From Rhopalosiphum padi (Eukaryota; Arthropoda; Insecta; Hemiptera; Aphididae), in contig NC_083600.1 of assembly GCF_020882245.1 (NCBI RefSeq), positions 7,998,001-8,062,000 of the forward strand: DNA of 64,000 nucleotides. Direction: 5' to 3'. Positions 43,001 to 53,692 of this stretch are shown here, one piece after another; within the stretch, counting starts at the first letter, position 1, and each line of letters opens with the position of its first letter. Below the pieces are notes generated by a model that was given only the letters and a program-made list of their open reading frames with translations, made no database searches and was not told where the DNA came from. The position numbers and the translations under genes were made by a program.

Positions 43001-46000
43001 CACTCTGCAGCGGTAGCTCCGGTCGGCTAATGATATTCTGTTCCTTCGTGGCGCGTGTGGCGTTCGAGGGATGGGATCTCTGAGAGGAGTAGATTCTCTG
43101 CCCCCCCCCCATCCCACGTATCTCATCATTCCGATAACTGTCATAGTTCCAAATAATCACGCCACTTAAAGCCAATTTTCCTAAAAAGTATTGTTAAATA
43201 AATCGCGTCAAAAAATATTCGACCCGAAAACAAGCGCCGCTGCAGAAACGTAAAGTATAGGTACATAGATATTTAACGGTGATGTCGTGATGTAAAGATT
43301 AAGTACGATAGGTTAAATACCGTATTACAATTTGTAAATGATCAATGCACTATTACAATAAGTATTAAGTATATTCTAATAGGTACATAATTTATTATGT
43401 TTCGTGGCTACACCATCCAACGATATTAAAATAGTTTATATCATCATATTATTGAATGCACATTTTTCACGTTTTTCAATACACAGATTGTGAATATTTT
43501 CTTTTGCAATAGGAAAAAAAAATACGCCATTCAGGTTGCAAACGCGTATTGAACTTACTGCAAGTAAAAACATTTTACAAACACGCGTTCTATACTGCAC
43601 ATTTATTATACCTATATCGCTAGCCATGAAACATTTTAAAATAAAATTGTCGACAGATACTCGAACAAAATATCTGTCATTGGCACGCATTGCAATAATA
43701 ACTATTTCACATTATATTGCGAGTATAAATGTTAAATATTAAATGTTACGTACTCGTTTGTAAGTATAATATGTTGGCCGATACATATATATATATATAT
43801 ATATATAGCGTTGTACGTATATATAGTGTATACGCAAAACGCAATAATAGTAATAATACGCGCCGTATCGAGTGTTTCCAAGTGGAAACTCGTTTTACAT
43901 ACCGAGTAGGTGTGTGTACATCAATATAACATGTACATATAATCTGACTTAAGTGTCGACATAGAGCTTATGCGTGATATTCACGCGAAATATCATCAGA
44001 TTAAAATGAAATCCTTAGAATATATAATCCGAATGCACGTCGTCGTGCATAGGAAATGTAAATATCTGCTCAGCAGAGGATTCAAAACATTATTAGTTGA
44101 CGATTTTACTTTAGATGATTTTTTTCGGATTTTCAAGGCGTGTCTTTCAATAGTTCCATTATACCTCATGATAAACCATCATTTGCCATAAAAGAAAAAA
44201 AAATTGCTACTATGTGTACTATACGATTTCTCCGTGTTGACATTTATATTTTTTGTTTCAAAAATCAATTTTTTTTTTATAGTTTTCATATTATCTCTTA
44301 GATGCATCGAAAAAAACATAAGTAGGGAAATGCAGATTCAAAGCATCAAACCGGAAAAAAAAACAATGACGCGTATAGGTCATGGATCAGTTTCATTCAA
44401 ACTGTCCAGTGTACGGTGTTATAATATTGAGGTTAAATCAGAGTTTATTGTTAATTATTACAATACATTTATACATAAACCTAATATTATATTTAGTTAT
44501 ATAATATTGGACTAACAGTAGAAAAATTTGATGTTACGCCTACAGAAATGCGTTAATTTGAACGGTGTTTATGTAAAAAAAATAACTTTATACCTGTGGT
44601 ACAATCTCGGCAAGTTCCGTGAAAATATATGCACTTTTAAATTTTTTTTAAATGTTGAGCCTTACTTTCTGAATGACTCTTGTACTTACTCTTATAAAAT
44701 ATATTTATATATATTAACTTAATAACTAGATATTATTAGCAGATATACGTTATGGTTTTTTTTTTAAATAACGAACAACGGGAAACCGGTACTAGTATCA
44801 TGTTATACTAAAATTGTAATACAAGTATTAGTAAGATAGTGACGCACACTGCATTATATCATATTAGCGTATATACATTATACCTATATAGGTAGATACT
44901 ATATTTACACATACCGTAACATACGTAAAAGCTAATAGGTAACCAGGGTAGGTGCGTACACGTATAATTTAATATCTTGTTTGCAATTAATCACACATTG
45001 ACATGTTAAAAATAAAATAAAATTGTTATCAAGAAAATGCAGTTTGAAAATATATATGAGCATAAAACGTACGTTTACCATAAAATATTATTAAATTTAG
45101 ATGATGGAATGACCAGGAAATTATGACATCCAGGCATCCAGTCCACTAATTCTTCTGGCTCTCATTTGAACTTTAAATTCTTAAACGATATCGGCATTTC
45201 GAGATAATTTTTTTTATAAAATATGTGAAATTAAAATATAAGTTAACTTCTGGAAATATTATCATGTTATAGGTACTATTAATAATAACTCTGGCACTCT
45301 GCGTTCAAAGGTGAAAGCCTTATGCCACAAAGAGCGGCAAGAAAATAAATAGAATATTGTTTTTTTTTTTAATTTATTTATTGTCACCTATTAAAAAATA
45401 CTTAAAATTAATATTTTAAGAGGGGTGTGGATGATGAAATATTTAAACAGCAATTAAATCATTTATTATTAGTAGATAGATATTAATAATATATCATATG
45501 AGAGGAAACAACCTTAATCCGGTACTAAGTAAGACAAATGCTTACACGGATCTATAATAGGTGTCTACTCGCAATACTCATATATATTACACACGAGTGA
45601 CTAGAAACATATATCCACAGGACCAGTGACTGTACATAATATATTATGTACGTACCTAACACAGTACATATCATCCAGCAGAATTATAATAATATATTAC
45701 ATACGAAAGGTACGGTGAAAAAACAACAACCGAGATCAACGATCGTGATCGATCGGAAATCGTGGTCGTTTATACATGACAATAATATTGCATTCATGTA
45801 ATATATTTTATAAGCGCGACGGTGCAGTAGAGCAGTGGATTAATTGACGTGACTGAGCGTTTGTACGTGGCTATACAGAGTGATTCGTCAATCATTCTCA
45901 TCCAAATTTTTTAATTGAATAATGAATTTGTTCAAATTCTGATTTTTGGAATGTTTGAATATATTTCTTATAAAGACCACATTTTTAAATTCTTTAGATA

Positions 46001-49000
46001 TTTGTTCTACTTAAGGAGTGTCTTATGTGTGTGTTTATCAAATTAAAATCCCCTTTTATACTGTAAATTATAATAATATAGCTGTGAATATATTTTTTTA
46101 AATATTTAATGCTACTAATTCAAAATTCAAACGAGTAGTATTTTAGTAATAAAAATGTTTGTACTAAGCATAAAAGTCCTTAAAAATGGTTTTTCAAAAA
46201 TATAAAATATATAATGTAATATTATTTATTAGTTCTAATGTTTACATTGGTTCTAATGTATATTATACTTCGACCATTTTTATAAATTATAAAATTCCGA
46301 AAATAAGATTTTGAATAATTCCAAAATTGAAGAAAAAGGGGGTTAAGCATGCTTGGTGAATTACTCTGTATAATACTGTAATAGACGAACGACAGATGAA
46401 GCGCGTAATGAATAACGACACTGTTAATCATCACGGAGTGCAGGAAGCGTGACACAAACGGACGGTCGAAAATCTAATCCATATTATAATTTATAATATT
46501 AACCTGAAACACGACAACGTATATTATTAGGTACTCACACGCGAACCTATATTGACACGATGCGCAGAATACTAAATTATTATTATATTAGCACTTTTAC
46601 CTACTCTTACGCGTTCGTATGACGTTTACGAATATTTTGATTTCCCCGGAAACGGGTATACCTATATGTAAATACACTAATTAACTAGCGTCTTTATAAG
46701 AATTTAGGGAATCACTATTACGACGATTATTAATTAGTGTTAAATTAGAATGTTAATTGTCTTTTAACGATTTTTAAGACAATATAAATAATTATAATTA
46801 ATTTCATTTTTTAAAAATGAAAAATATATACATCATAATATTTTATATAAATACTCATTTTACTCTGTTTAGATGTATTTATTATTGTAATATAGTGTTG
46901 AACAATATATTATGTAGGTATATAATATATTATGGAAAATATTTGAATTTAGATTAATAATGTTACATTGGTACATTATGAGACATGAGTACATCTATAT
47001 TATATAAGTTGAAAAGCGCTTAAAAATGCTATACTGTACCAATAACACCATACAAAGTTAGGACGTATTAAACGTTTTAATATATTTGACAGTTTTTTAA
47101 TAACAAGAAAGTTTTCCTACACTGCACCCTGCTGCAACAAAAATAATTAATTTGAGTATGATTTAATATTTACATAAACCATTTAGCGATGCATAATTGA
47201 TGAAGTGAATGAACAGTATACTCGTATATATACCACACAATAATATACGTATACGCCTTACGGCATAATATATTATATCATAACAATAACATTCATATAC
47301 TCTTTTCAATCGTCTACGTTGCAGAGAAGAAGCGGTGGCATACGAAATAATTTATTATTAATAAGCAATAAAGTTTTCAAATATATTATATCGTGACATG
47401 TAGAACTAGAGAAGTGTGTCACGTGTTGTTATTTTTACGTCCAATTATTATTTATTGTAATATTTGAATTAATTGTTAAGATTATATTATTACACATTAT
47501 ATATAGAAACTCATATTATCAAATTAACCTTGTTGTGTATTATTATTGTTATTATTGTACGTCAAAAATAAAAATCAATTATTTTTATTACCACAGGCGC
47601 ATCTGGAGCCAGGGATTCCGCGTGCCCCAGGATATGTCCGCAGGGAAGTTCCGAAGAGCCGGTATGCGGTTCGGATGGCATAATCTATCCTAACGAGTGC
47701 GAGATGAAAAAGAAAACTTGCGGCAAAGGTGAAAATTACGTTAATATATTATTGTTATTTACTGTTATTGCTACATATTATAATAATTATTATTATTTAT
47801 GTTATTACGCTCGACGATAATATACCATTATCGTTATCATATTATGTGTCCAATTAATTTATAATATTATAATCATACCGATCGCCCTCTTTTTTTTCTC
47901 TTTTACTGCGTGTGCACCACAGGCATAGTCACGGCAGAGAGTTCAACGCAGTGTCTGCGGGCGTACGGATCGAATTGCGAACACCGTTGTGGCAAAGAAC
48001 AGGACCCGGTGTGTGGTACCGATGGCCGAACATACCTGAACAGATGTATGATGCAAGTGGAAATATGTAGGTCAGTACACCGTATACATAAATATAATAA
48101 CCTACAACTGTCTGCGATTCGTGTATTACATTCTGTAGTAGTGGTGTATAAGAACTACGTAGGGGATGAAAAATAATTAAAATATTAAAAACAATAAAAA
48201 TAAACATTACAGGTAGGTACATACAACCCAACCGACCTAGTATAAACATTATATAATGTGTAGATAAACATGCACAAACAGGGTAGTTAGCTGGTTTGAT
48301 AAGCAGACAGAATGCACAGTACCTACACACCTTATCGTTCATAATAATATTATGTATAGGAAAGAAGACTTGAGTGAACATTTACGACTATCGACTATCT
48401 ATGTAAAATATAATACTCTGTTGGCGTAGGTGACCAAGACAATTAACTCCAAAAGATATATTATGTATTCCTTCAACGAGTATCATTTTTCTCGTTAATA
48501 CCTATACTTTCATACATACATGAGAAAGTATTCTTAAAAAGTATTATTTAATCCAATTAAAATGTGGTTTTTAAACCACATCAGAAATATCTTTGCACGA
48601 TTACCATAATGATCATGACGTATACCTGTACAGTTCATATTTAATGTATTAAACACTTGTAGTATTCGATTTATGTTCAATCGAGATAATCGAAATACAA
48701 TATAAATTAATAAATATTAAATACGTATCTAACACTCTCGACTTACCATTTATTTTATGATGTAAATATTATAAATGTTAACCATATGCATTCTGTTTTA
48801 CATTTGCGCAGGGTTGGCACGTCGATGTCACACTTGGGACCATGTAACAACATATCGGCCCACCGGGAAAACTGTCCGGTAAACTGTGACCAGGCGCCGA
48901 TGGATGGACCAATTTGCGGATCCGACGGAAATGTTTACAGGAACACTTGTCAGATGAAACTGTTCACTTGCGGGTAAGAGTCTGGATACTTTTTAATAAT

Positions 49001-52000
49001 TATTCACGGTAAAATAATATTTTTTCATTTAAAGAAACTTATAGTGTTTCAGGTATCTCGTTAAATTAAATACAAAATTATTTAGAATTCTACCTAAGTA
49101 TTTAATAATAATATAATCACTGCAGATATAGTTCAAATTTAAAATCAGAATTTTATCAAAATCATTATTAAAAGATGCAAGAGGGTGAATAAATATATGT
49201 TTAGAAAATCATTCTGATATTTATCCACATTAAGCCTTCATGAGTATTGACTGTTGAGTGTATTGCAAATATTTATTTTTATTTTCTTACATCCGAATAT
49301 CCGATAACATTGGTTGATTTAAATCAATCTATACCAGTACGGCAATACCTACAACTAAACATTTTTTAAGTAGAACACCTATATAACTATGAGTTTATTT
49401 AGTATATAATATATAATATACCTACATAGTTAAATAATTTATTCCACAAAGCAACATTATCCAATTTATTTTCCACCAGAAGAATTTTTCACAATTTTTC
49501 TAGACTGCGATCGATAAAAAAACCAAAATCAAACAACAAATCACTGCAGAATGCATTTGCCCGTTGTAATGGTGAGGCATACGTACTTATATAGTTATAT
49601 AGCTATATATATATATTACATCATTATGTATAATAACCTTTTAAAAGTTTTATTTCCCCACAAACCACGAATGAGATGTATATGTGTCGTACGAATGAGT
49701 CGTACTGTTGACATTTAAATGAATAAACATTATAATTATTATTTGTATGGCAGCCAAGGGGTAGTGAGGACGTCCAAGAAGCACTGTCAGACGACCAGAC
49801 ATTGCCGGGAATCGTGTTGGCGGGTGTCGAAACCTACTTGCGGGTCGGACGGTAATATATACAGCAACGCGTGCCGGATGAAGTCCAAAAACTGTGGAAA
49901 GCATGTGTTCGAAGTGCCGATGGCGTTCTGCTTAAGCCAAGAACGTAATCGGGTCGGTTCAGCGAACGCGTGTCCAGTGAATTGTGACAAAGAGAAGGAC
50001 AGGCTGACGTGCGGCTCCGATGGCAACGTATACCGTAGCGAGTGCGAGATGAAAATGCTCAACTGCGGGTGAGAACAGAATAAAACGAATAATGATCTAA
50101 CCTGACCTGACGAAACCTCTAAAATACTAAACCTAATTTACAGGGCGTTTGTAATTTTCTTTACCCTATACGTGACCTAGCAGGGGTAAAATAATTACGA
50201 ATGTAAGTTCCTAAACTAATCGTTTATTTGTGATTATCGGAATATGTAGTATGTATTAGGTATTTATCAAATGTATACTATACTACTGTAGACTGTTTCC
50301 CGATCAAATCCGCTTTTAAAAATGACTGGTTAATCCAAAACGAACTAAATTAATCGAACTAGTACTATTTTGGATAATTATAAATTTTGAAAAAAAATTT
50401 TTTTTAATTCACTTTAACACATTATGCTTACACATTACATTTATTGGGCTTCAATTAACTTAGGACAATTTAACATTGATTACAGAAGAGGATGTACAGA
50501 AAATCGTATCTTCTAATAAATCAGTATTTTGACAATAGAACATTTTTAATTTCTACCCTTCATTTATAATATTTTATTGCCTATACTTATGAACGTTAAA
50601 TTATTTAAACTATTATTTTTTATAATAAAACATTATATTTTAAATTATATAATGTTGTATAATATATTAAAATGTAATAATAATGTTACTAATAAAAAAT
50701 AATGTCTTAAAAAAATAAACAACAAATAGAATGAATTAATAACAATTAGTGTAGGAACTGACATTTATAATTTGTAAGGATAAATATTCGTAATTTTTTA
50801 CCTACTACTCTCGTCTCGGTGTACTCTCGTGTCGGGTTAGGTTAAAATGTCGAGGTTTTTTTTGTATCTTGGGTAACTCAACATTTCCCGTTACCTATTT
50901 TTGTTTAATAGACAACAGACCAAGAAGAAGGTGACCAAAGTAGATTTGGAAAAGTGTAGAACCAGAATCAACAAATGCAACAAGGGGCCAGTGTTCAGAT
51001 GAAGCGGACCCGATTTGTGGAAACGATGCTCAGACTTACAAAAACCAATGCCAATTAGACCAGGCCACTTGTTTGTATGTACCTACCTATATTACAATAC
51101 ACTATATGTCTGTATACAGTACATACAAAATACTGGCACATTATTAAACGTGGATTAAGTACATATGACGTGACTGTAATGAATAGTAATCAAAGCCCTT
51201 AAAATAAAAATTATAGCTCTCGATGAAAAAAAAAATTATTATATTATACGTACCGCGATTACTGCAGATTTTTATACTATCCAAATTTCTGAATAAAATT
51301 CAAAAATATACTACAGTCGAATTTAAGAAAAATTATATTATTAGTCCGTGTTCAACGTGAAATTGGACGCAACTGAATATTATAAATATACAATGCGTGC
51401 GAACCTGTCCCGGATGACATGTGTATATTTTATATTTTTATATATTAATTTAAGAGTTTTGGGCTTTAAAAAAATACTAGAAATCAATTAAAATAATATT
51501 ATATCGAACGATTTAATTGGGATATAGACACCAAATTTTTTACCGAAGTCATTACAGTTTCTAAATATCCACAATTTCAGATAATTTGTTTATATTTTAG
51601 AACGTATGTTGACAGCTTAAAGAAAATTTTCTATTTATCTCATGATTTATTATTTATCATATTATATAATACCTATATAAATTACAAGGCTCCAAACAGG
51701 ATTGCAGAACAAACCGTTTAGGAAAACAATATATGTGTGACACTCTCTGTAAACGTTATTATTGTCACTAAAATTCGTCGCGCTTTGTCGTTTCAGGAGA
51801 GGAATCCAAATGGCACACTTGGGCAAGTGCTCGTCTCTGCTGTCCACTGAAAAGTGCCCACAGAGCTGTGAAAAACGAACGCGAAGAACCGGTGTGCGCG
51901 TCTGACGGCAAACGTTTACAGGTCAGTATTCACGGTTAGTTGGTACCTAATGCCATTCTGACTTTATATACGTAGGTACTAGGTACTAATAAACTACCAT

Positions 52001-53586
52001 TGATATATATAGTATAATATATTAAATAAACAATGGTACTTATAAATTACATACAATATATACGTCGAACATACAGACAAACTGTGAACATTAAATAAAA
52101 TATGTAGGTAATATAATTTATCGTTTTAAGCGCCAAATACTCAAATGGATTACTTATATAAATTTAAGTCTACGAATTTCAGCTAATAAACGTGCAGGAT
52201 GGGGCAAAAAAATATGCAATTTTAAAATAACTATGAAATATCAACATAAATTACGTCAGCAAATTTCTATTTCTAAAACTATTTATGATTACTAAACGCT
52301 TATTAGATATTATTTAGGACATGTAGTCATGAAGATGAACGTAATTTATAAATTACATTAGGTACGCCAATATACATTACAGTGTTTTGAGTGTTATATA
52401 TATAGGTACCTGGTACCTACTTGAATAACTATTTTGATAAATATTTAGATATTCGTATTCTTACAAAAATAAAATGAACAAACTTTAGTACCGCCTCCAC
52501 CAAAATAAAATAAAAACTTAATTATTGATTGTAGTTGACACTTGTTGGAATGTCCAATTATTGTGAATTTATTTAGGATTAATTTTTCATTTCGAATAAG
52601 TAAACGGTAAACTATCTATTCAACGCATTATAATCAAATGGCTCATTTTTTAGTTTAATCTGCTATTTTTTAACCGGGTGTAAAATACAAATTCACAAAC
52701 ACTACGAAAAAACGTAGTAGTAAAAGTTGAGAAACGTAAACGAATAATTAAATAGTTATTTTGACAGATCGAGAATTCAGCCCATAAAACAATCATCTAT
52801 ACTTATATATACCAATTATCAATGTATTATTATACCGACTTGGTAATTGATACGAAAACACTTTGTCTACAGGTCGGAGTGCGATTTGAAGATGAACACG
52901 TGCGGACAAAAAGTCGTGGCCGTTCCGCCGCAACACTGTCCCACGACGGCCTTGTGCCACCAACAATGCGAAAAGACCAAAGAGTTTTGTGTGCGGATCT
53001 GACAATAAACTGTACAGGAACGAGTGCGAAATGAAACGCGAAAACTGCGGGTGAGTGTACACTTTGGGTTAGGGGGGGGAAGGTACGCCGTACTCCTGTT
53101 CAAGGCATTGTGATGTGACACTATGCGTCCCACCGTGCTGGTTCTATATTTACGACCGGGTCGAACGGAGCAAAGAGTTGACGGGACTTAATCCAAATAT
53201 TTGGGCAGATTATAGGAAAACTAATCGACTGTATTTAGCTGAACGCCTTGGAATTCTTTAGACTTCAACACCGCGCGTTAAAAATATAAATCCCCGTAAC
53301 GCCATACAAATCCAGTTACCCCGCGGAGTGCTGACCGTGTTTGTATTTCCGCAGGAAACACGTGTATGTGGTGCCCATGAAGAGGTGTCTGACCGGATTC
53401 CAGTTCAAAGGATGCCAGCGAGTGTGTCCGACCCTTTACGACCCGATCTGCGGCACCGATCTGAAGACTTACAGCAACGACTGTTTCTTGGAAATGGAGA
53501 ACTGCCGGTCCCGGTCGCTGGTCAGCAAACAGTATCACGGAGTTTGCGGGCAGCCCACCGAAGAGCCCAAAAACTATTTGTACTGA
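27627..53586 (+). CDS. Secreted protein with nine Kazal domains (agrin/dipetalogastin-like), nine exons
   Basis: Gene span. Joined exons 27627-27696, 47597-47728, 47923-48070, 48812-48973, 49754-50068, 50912-51074, 51797-51921, 52873-53050 and 53355-53586 encode about 506 residues once four extra bases are discounted. Residues 1-24 are a signal peptide with a hydrophobic core at 10-21. Nine Kazal domains follow, each with the agrin/follistatin spacing C-x3-C-x7..9-C-x10-C-x6-C and the signature VCGSDGxxYxxxC; domain 1 uses Cys 33, 37, 47, 58, 65 and 78, domain 2 Cys 86, 90, 98, 109, 116 and 128. Kazal domains are canonical serine-protease inhibitors, but long arrays of this type also occur in extracellular-matrix proteins, so the target protease is unknown. 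There is no membrane segment. Exons 6, 7 (twice) and 8 contain single-base insertions that break the raw frame. Confidence 0.88.
29082..29104. repeat. (TA)n microsatellite
   Basis: Uninterrupted TA dinucleotides inside intron 1 of the Kazal gene. Confidence 0.85.
30249..30271. repeat. (ATT)n microsatellite
   Basis: Uninterrupted ATT trinucleotides in intron 1. Confidence 0.9.
32140..33320. other. CpG-rich block inside intron 1
   Basis: A kilobase of raised GC and CpG content, interrupted by an (ATT)n tract at about 32,697-32,721. Open frames overlap on both strands with no domain. It may be an alternative promoter or enhancer of the Kazal gene, or an unlinked 5' exon; the sequence alone does not decide. 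Confidence 0.3.
32697..32721. repeat. (ATT)n microsatellite
   Basis: Uninterrupted ATT repeats within the CpG-rich intronic block. Confidence 0.9.
37340..39874 (+). CDS. Endonuclease (partial) and reverse transcriptase of the LINE
   Basis: An open frame of 844 codons without internal stops; the first codon is TTG and is merely where the frame opens, not a true start. Residues about 36-43 carry the endonuclease motif ICGDYN and about 90-98 ILDLVFSN. The reverse transcriptase follows: SPGPDGVSGYF, then FKKGDKSNVKNYRPIS, HGFRPGRST, YTDFAKAFDRVDH (motif A aspartate), SGTPQGGHLSPILFNLFIN, and the catalytic FADD at residues 570-573. The C-terminal region has the usual thumb-like EYGAPIWNPY segment. 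The enzyme copies its own RNA at a nicked target. Just upstream, GYYIPPNSDLHF at about 37,342-37,377 is the preceding part of the endonuclease in another frame, one base out of register. The uninterrupted frame indicates a young copy. Confidence 0.9.
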   Translation: MAIIYHLIVIYILQLYLNHLSVLESIESSFPNCKFIICGDYNIPSLSWESDKHGLKCVNFLSSQVGSSLIESCSVLNLYQFNSIINAHGNILDLVFSNLPESSINLYDDPFVPIDPCHPPIQINVRLPISQPILNNDRTIYNYVKGDYINANLFFNSFNWLKTFKHLNTEAAALVFQHALLEALHSFVPQKTISTSHNFPYWFNKELKTLVWKKNKAHSNYIKNKSKSNYEKFSLLRAQYKSQSKIVFHDFINRSESEIISNPKYFWNWVNFNTKSHGIPNSVFLGDTIANNGAAIANLFSDYFSSVYNTSPVHSPDEPYIFASTYQFDHIIPNKCSISLNEVSDGLRALIKCRSPGPDGVSGYFLANLANSIAYPIFILYNKSLEEGVFPSIWKTSSITPVFKKGDKSNVKNYRPISGLVQIGKLLEKLVLVQMIKPINNILDKSQHGFRPGRSTLTCNLSLQNFILNAFNDNCQVDVIYTDFAKAFDRVDHELLIIILDKLGFSHPLLSWFKSYLTNRSQFTQVHGFYSETVPVPSGTPQGGHLSPILFNLFINGLSLVLKKCQILFFADDLKIFTRISSFEDCLVLQDELNILSIWCRNWGMCLNTDKCYSMCFYRSRRHITYTYSINDVQLRSVSSITDLGVTLTTNLNFRDHIESVVKKSLKVLGFIKRHSSEFKNVRSFKLLYCALVRSILEYGAPIWNPYTKTDIDFIERVQNRFLKFVAFKFNLTIDNHDYTQIRSFLNIPALSSRREIADISFIYKLINGITDDPDLLKCIPFTIPAYNNRSTSLFYIPVYSTNYLKNSPIPRAMALCNKLSTRVDFFFSSLKEIINAHMNNVNT
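40043..40074. repeat. (ATT)n tail of the LINE
   Basis: Uninterrupted ATT trinucleotides directly after the 3' untranslated region of the retrotransposon, in the position where LINEs of this type carry a short-repeat tail. Confidence 0.85.
42480..43170. other. CpG-rich block inside intron 1, possible alternative promoter
   Basis: Raised GC and CpG density, including a GCGCGCGCG run near 42,915 and a ten-C run at 43,101-43,110. Overlapping frames on both strands carry no domain. It lies 4.5 kb upstream of the first Kazal-domain exon and could serve as a second promoter; this is inference from composition. Confidence 0.3.
43785..43807. repeat. (AT)n microsatellite
   Basis: Uninterrupted AT dinucleotides in intron 1. 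Confidence 0.88.
45872..46372. mobile_element. TA-flanked inverted-repeat element (MITE-like)
   Basis: The left end TACAGAGTGATTC and the right end GAATTACTCTGTA are imperfect inverted repeats of 13 bases, each flanked by TA, as in Tc1/mariner-type insertions. The interior of about 470 bases has no coding capacity. The word CAAATTCTGATTTTTGGAAT near the left end also occurs at about 7,477-7,496 beside the fold-back element, and eroded versions of the fold-back arms (CTTAAGGAGTGTCTTATG and its partner near 46,180) are visible inside, so both belong to one family. Confidence 0.6.
47597..47728 (+). CDS. Kazal gene exon 2: Kazal domain 1
   Basis: Acceptor ACCACAG, donor GGTGAA, phase 1 on both sides. 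Encodes CPRIC, then PVCGSDGIIYPNECEM and KTCGKG. The sixth cysteine of this domain is in exon 3. Confidence 0.9.
47923..48070 (+). CDS. Kazal gene exon 3: end of domain 1, Kazal domain 2
   Basis: Acceptor CACCACAG, donor AG|GTCAGT. Encodes NCEHRCGKEQDPVCGTDGRT followed by YLNRCMM and EIC. Phase changes here from 1 to 2; all following introns are phase 2. Confidence 0.9.
48812..48973 (+). CDS. Kazal gene exon 4: Kazal domain 3
   Basis: Acceptor TTTGCGCAG, donor GG|GTAAGA, phase 2 on both sides (162 nt). Opens with the linker and sixth cysteine of domain 2 (SHLGPC), then NCPVNCDQ, GPICGSDGNVYRNTCQMK and FTCG. Confidence 0.92.
49754..50068 (+). CDS. Kazal gene exon 5: Kazal domains 4 and 5
   Basis: Acceptor TATGGCAG, donor GG|GTGAGA, phase 2 on both sides (315 nt, about twice the usual exon). 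It encodes two domains, HCRESCW...PTCGSDGNIYSNACRMK and ACPVNCDKEKDRLTCGSDG, so the intron seen between other domains is missing here. Confidence 0.93.
50912..51074 (+). CDS. Kazal gene exon 6: Kazal domain 6, with one extra base
   Basis: Acceptor TTTAATAG, donor TT|GTATGT. Length is 163 nt, one more than the phase-2/phase-2 pattern allows. The frame is correct up to CRTRINKCNKG and then breaks at AAGGGGCCAG (50,982-50,990); skipping one base restores QCSDEADPICGNDAQTYKNQ and CQLDQATC. Confidence 0.85.
51797..51921 (+). CDS. Kazal gene exon 7: first part of Kazal domain 7, with two extra bases
   Basis: Acceptor CGTTTCAG, donor AG|GTCAGT, 125 nt. Encodes GIQMAHLGKC and KCPQSCE; the raw frame then breaks at a five-A run (51,871-51,875) and again at a three-A run (51,910-51,912). 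Skipping one base in each gives EEPVCASDGNVYR, and the exon becomes 123 nt, phase 2 on both sides. An intron here splits the domain after the tyrosine, unlike the other domains. Confidence 0.85.
52873..53050 (+). CDS. Kazal gene exon 8: end of domain 7, Kazal domain 8, with one extra base
   Basis: Acceptor GTCTACAG, donor GG|GTGAGT, 178 nt. Encodes SECDLKMNTCGQ, CPTTALCHQQCEKTKE and, after skipping one base of the four-T run at 52,985-52,988, VCGSDNKLYRNECEMK and ENCG. Confidence 0.87.
53355..53586 (+). CDS. Kazal gene exon 9: Kazal domain 9 and C-terminus
   Basis: Acceptor TTCCGCAG, phase 2, intact to the stop TGA at 53,584-53,586. Encodes CQRVCPTLYDPICGTDLKTY, SNDCFLEMENC and YHGVCG, then the short tail QPTEEPKNYLY. 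There is no membrane anchor or ER-retention signal, so the product should be secreted. Confidence 0.93.
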
Positions 53587-53665
53587 TCCTACATAATATT
53601 ATTATTTATTATAGTATTAATAGTATTATAGTATTATACTATTATTCACGATGTCGTAAACATAA

Positions 53666-53692
53666 ATTATTATTATTATTATTATTATTATT
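53666..53692. repeat. (ATT)n microsatellite
   Basis: Uninterrupted ATT repeats in the presumed 3' UTR of the Kazal gene. Confidence 0.9.

Larger units (their letters stand above)
40075..45871. other. Intron 1 sequence, no gene seen
   Basis: AT-rich intronic DNA with one CpG-rich block (42,480-43,170), listed separately, and a TA microsatellite at about 43,785-43,807. Several short open frames between 43.4 and 44.7 kb have no domain and biased, AT-driven composition. Confidence 0.55.
27697..47596 (+). other. Intron 1 of the Kazal gene (19.9 kb)
   Basis: Bounded by GTGAGC and by an ACCACAG acceptor, phase 1. Outside the separately listed retrotransposon (37.3-40.1 kb), inverted-repeat element (45.9-46.4 kb), CpG-rich blocks and microsatellites, I see only AT-rich non-coding DNA. 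It holds no nested gene I can support. Confidence 0.75.

Noticed and set aside
47929..48381. 150-codon minus-strand frame
   Set aside because: Antisense shadow of Kazal exon 3 plus intron; no domain, and the opposite strand has conserved cysteines and splice sites.
50912..53050. Programmed +1 frameshifting in the Kazal gene
   Set aside because: Four sites with different local sequences, in separate exons, and the same pattern in METTL3 make a recoding mechanism implausible.
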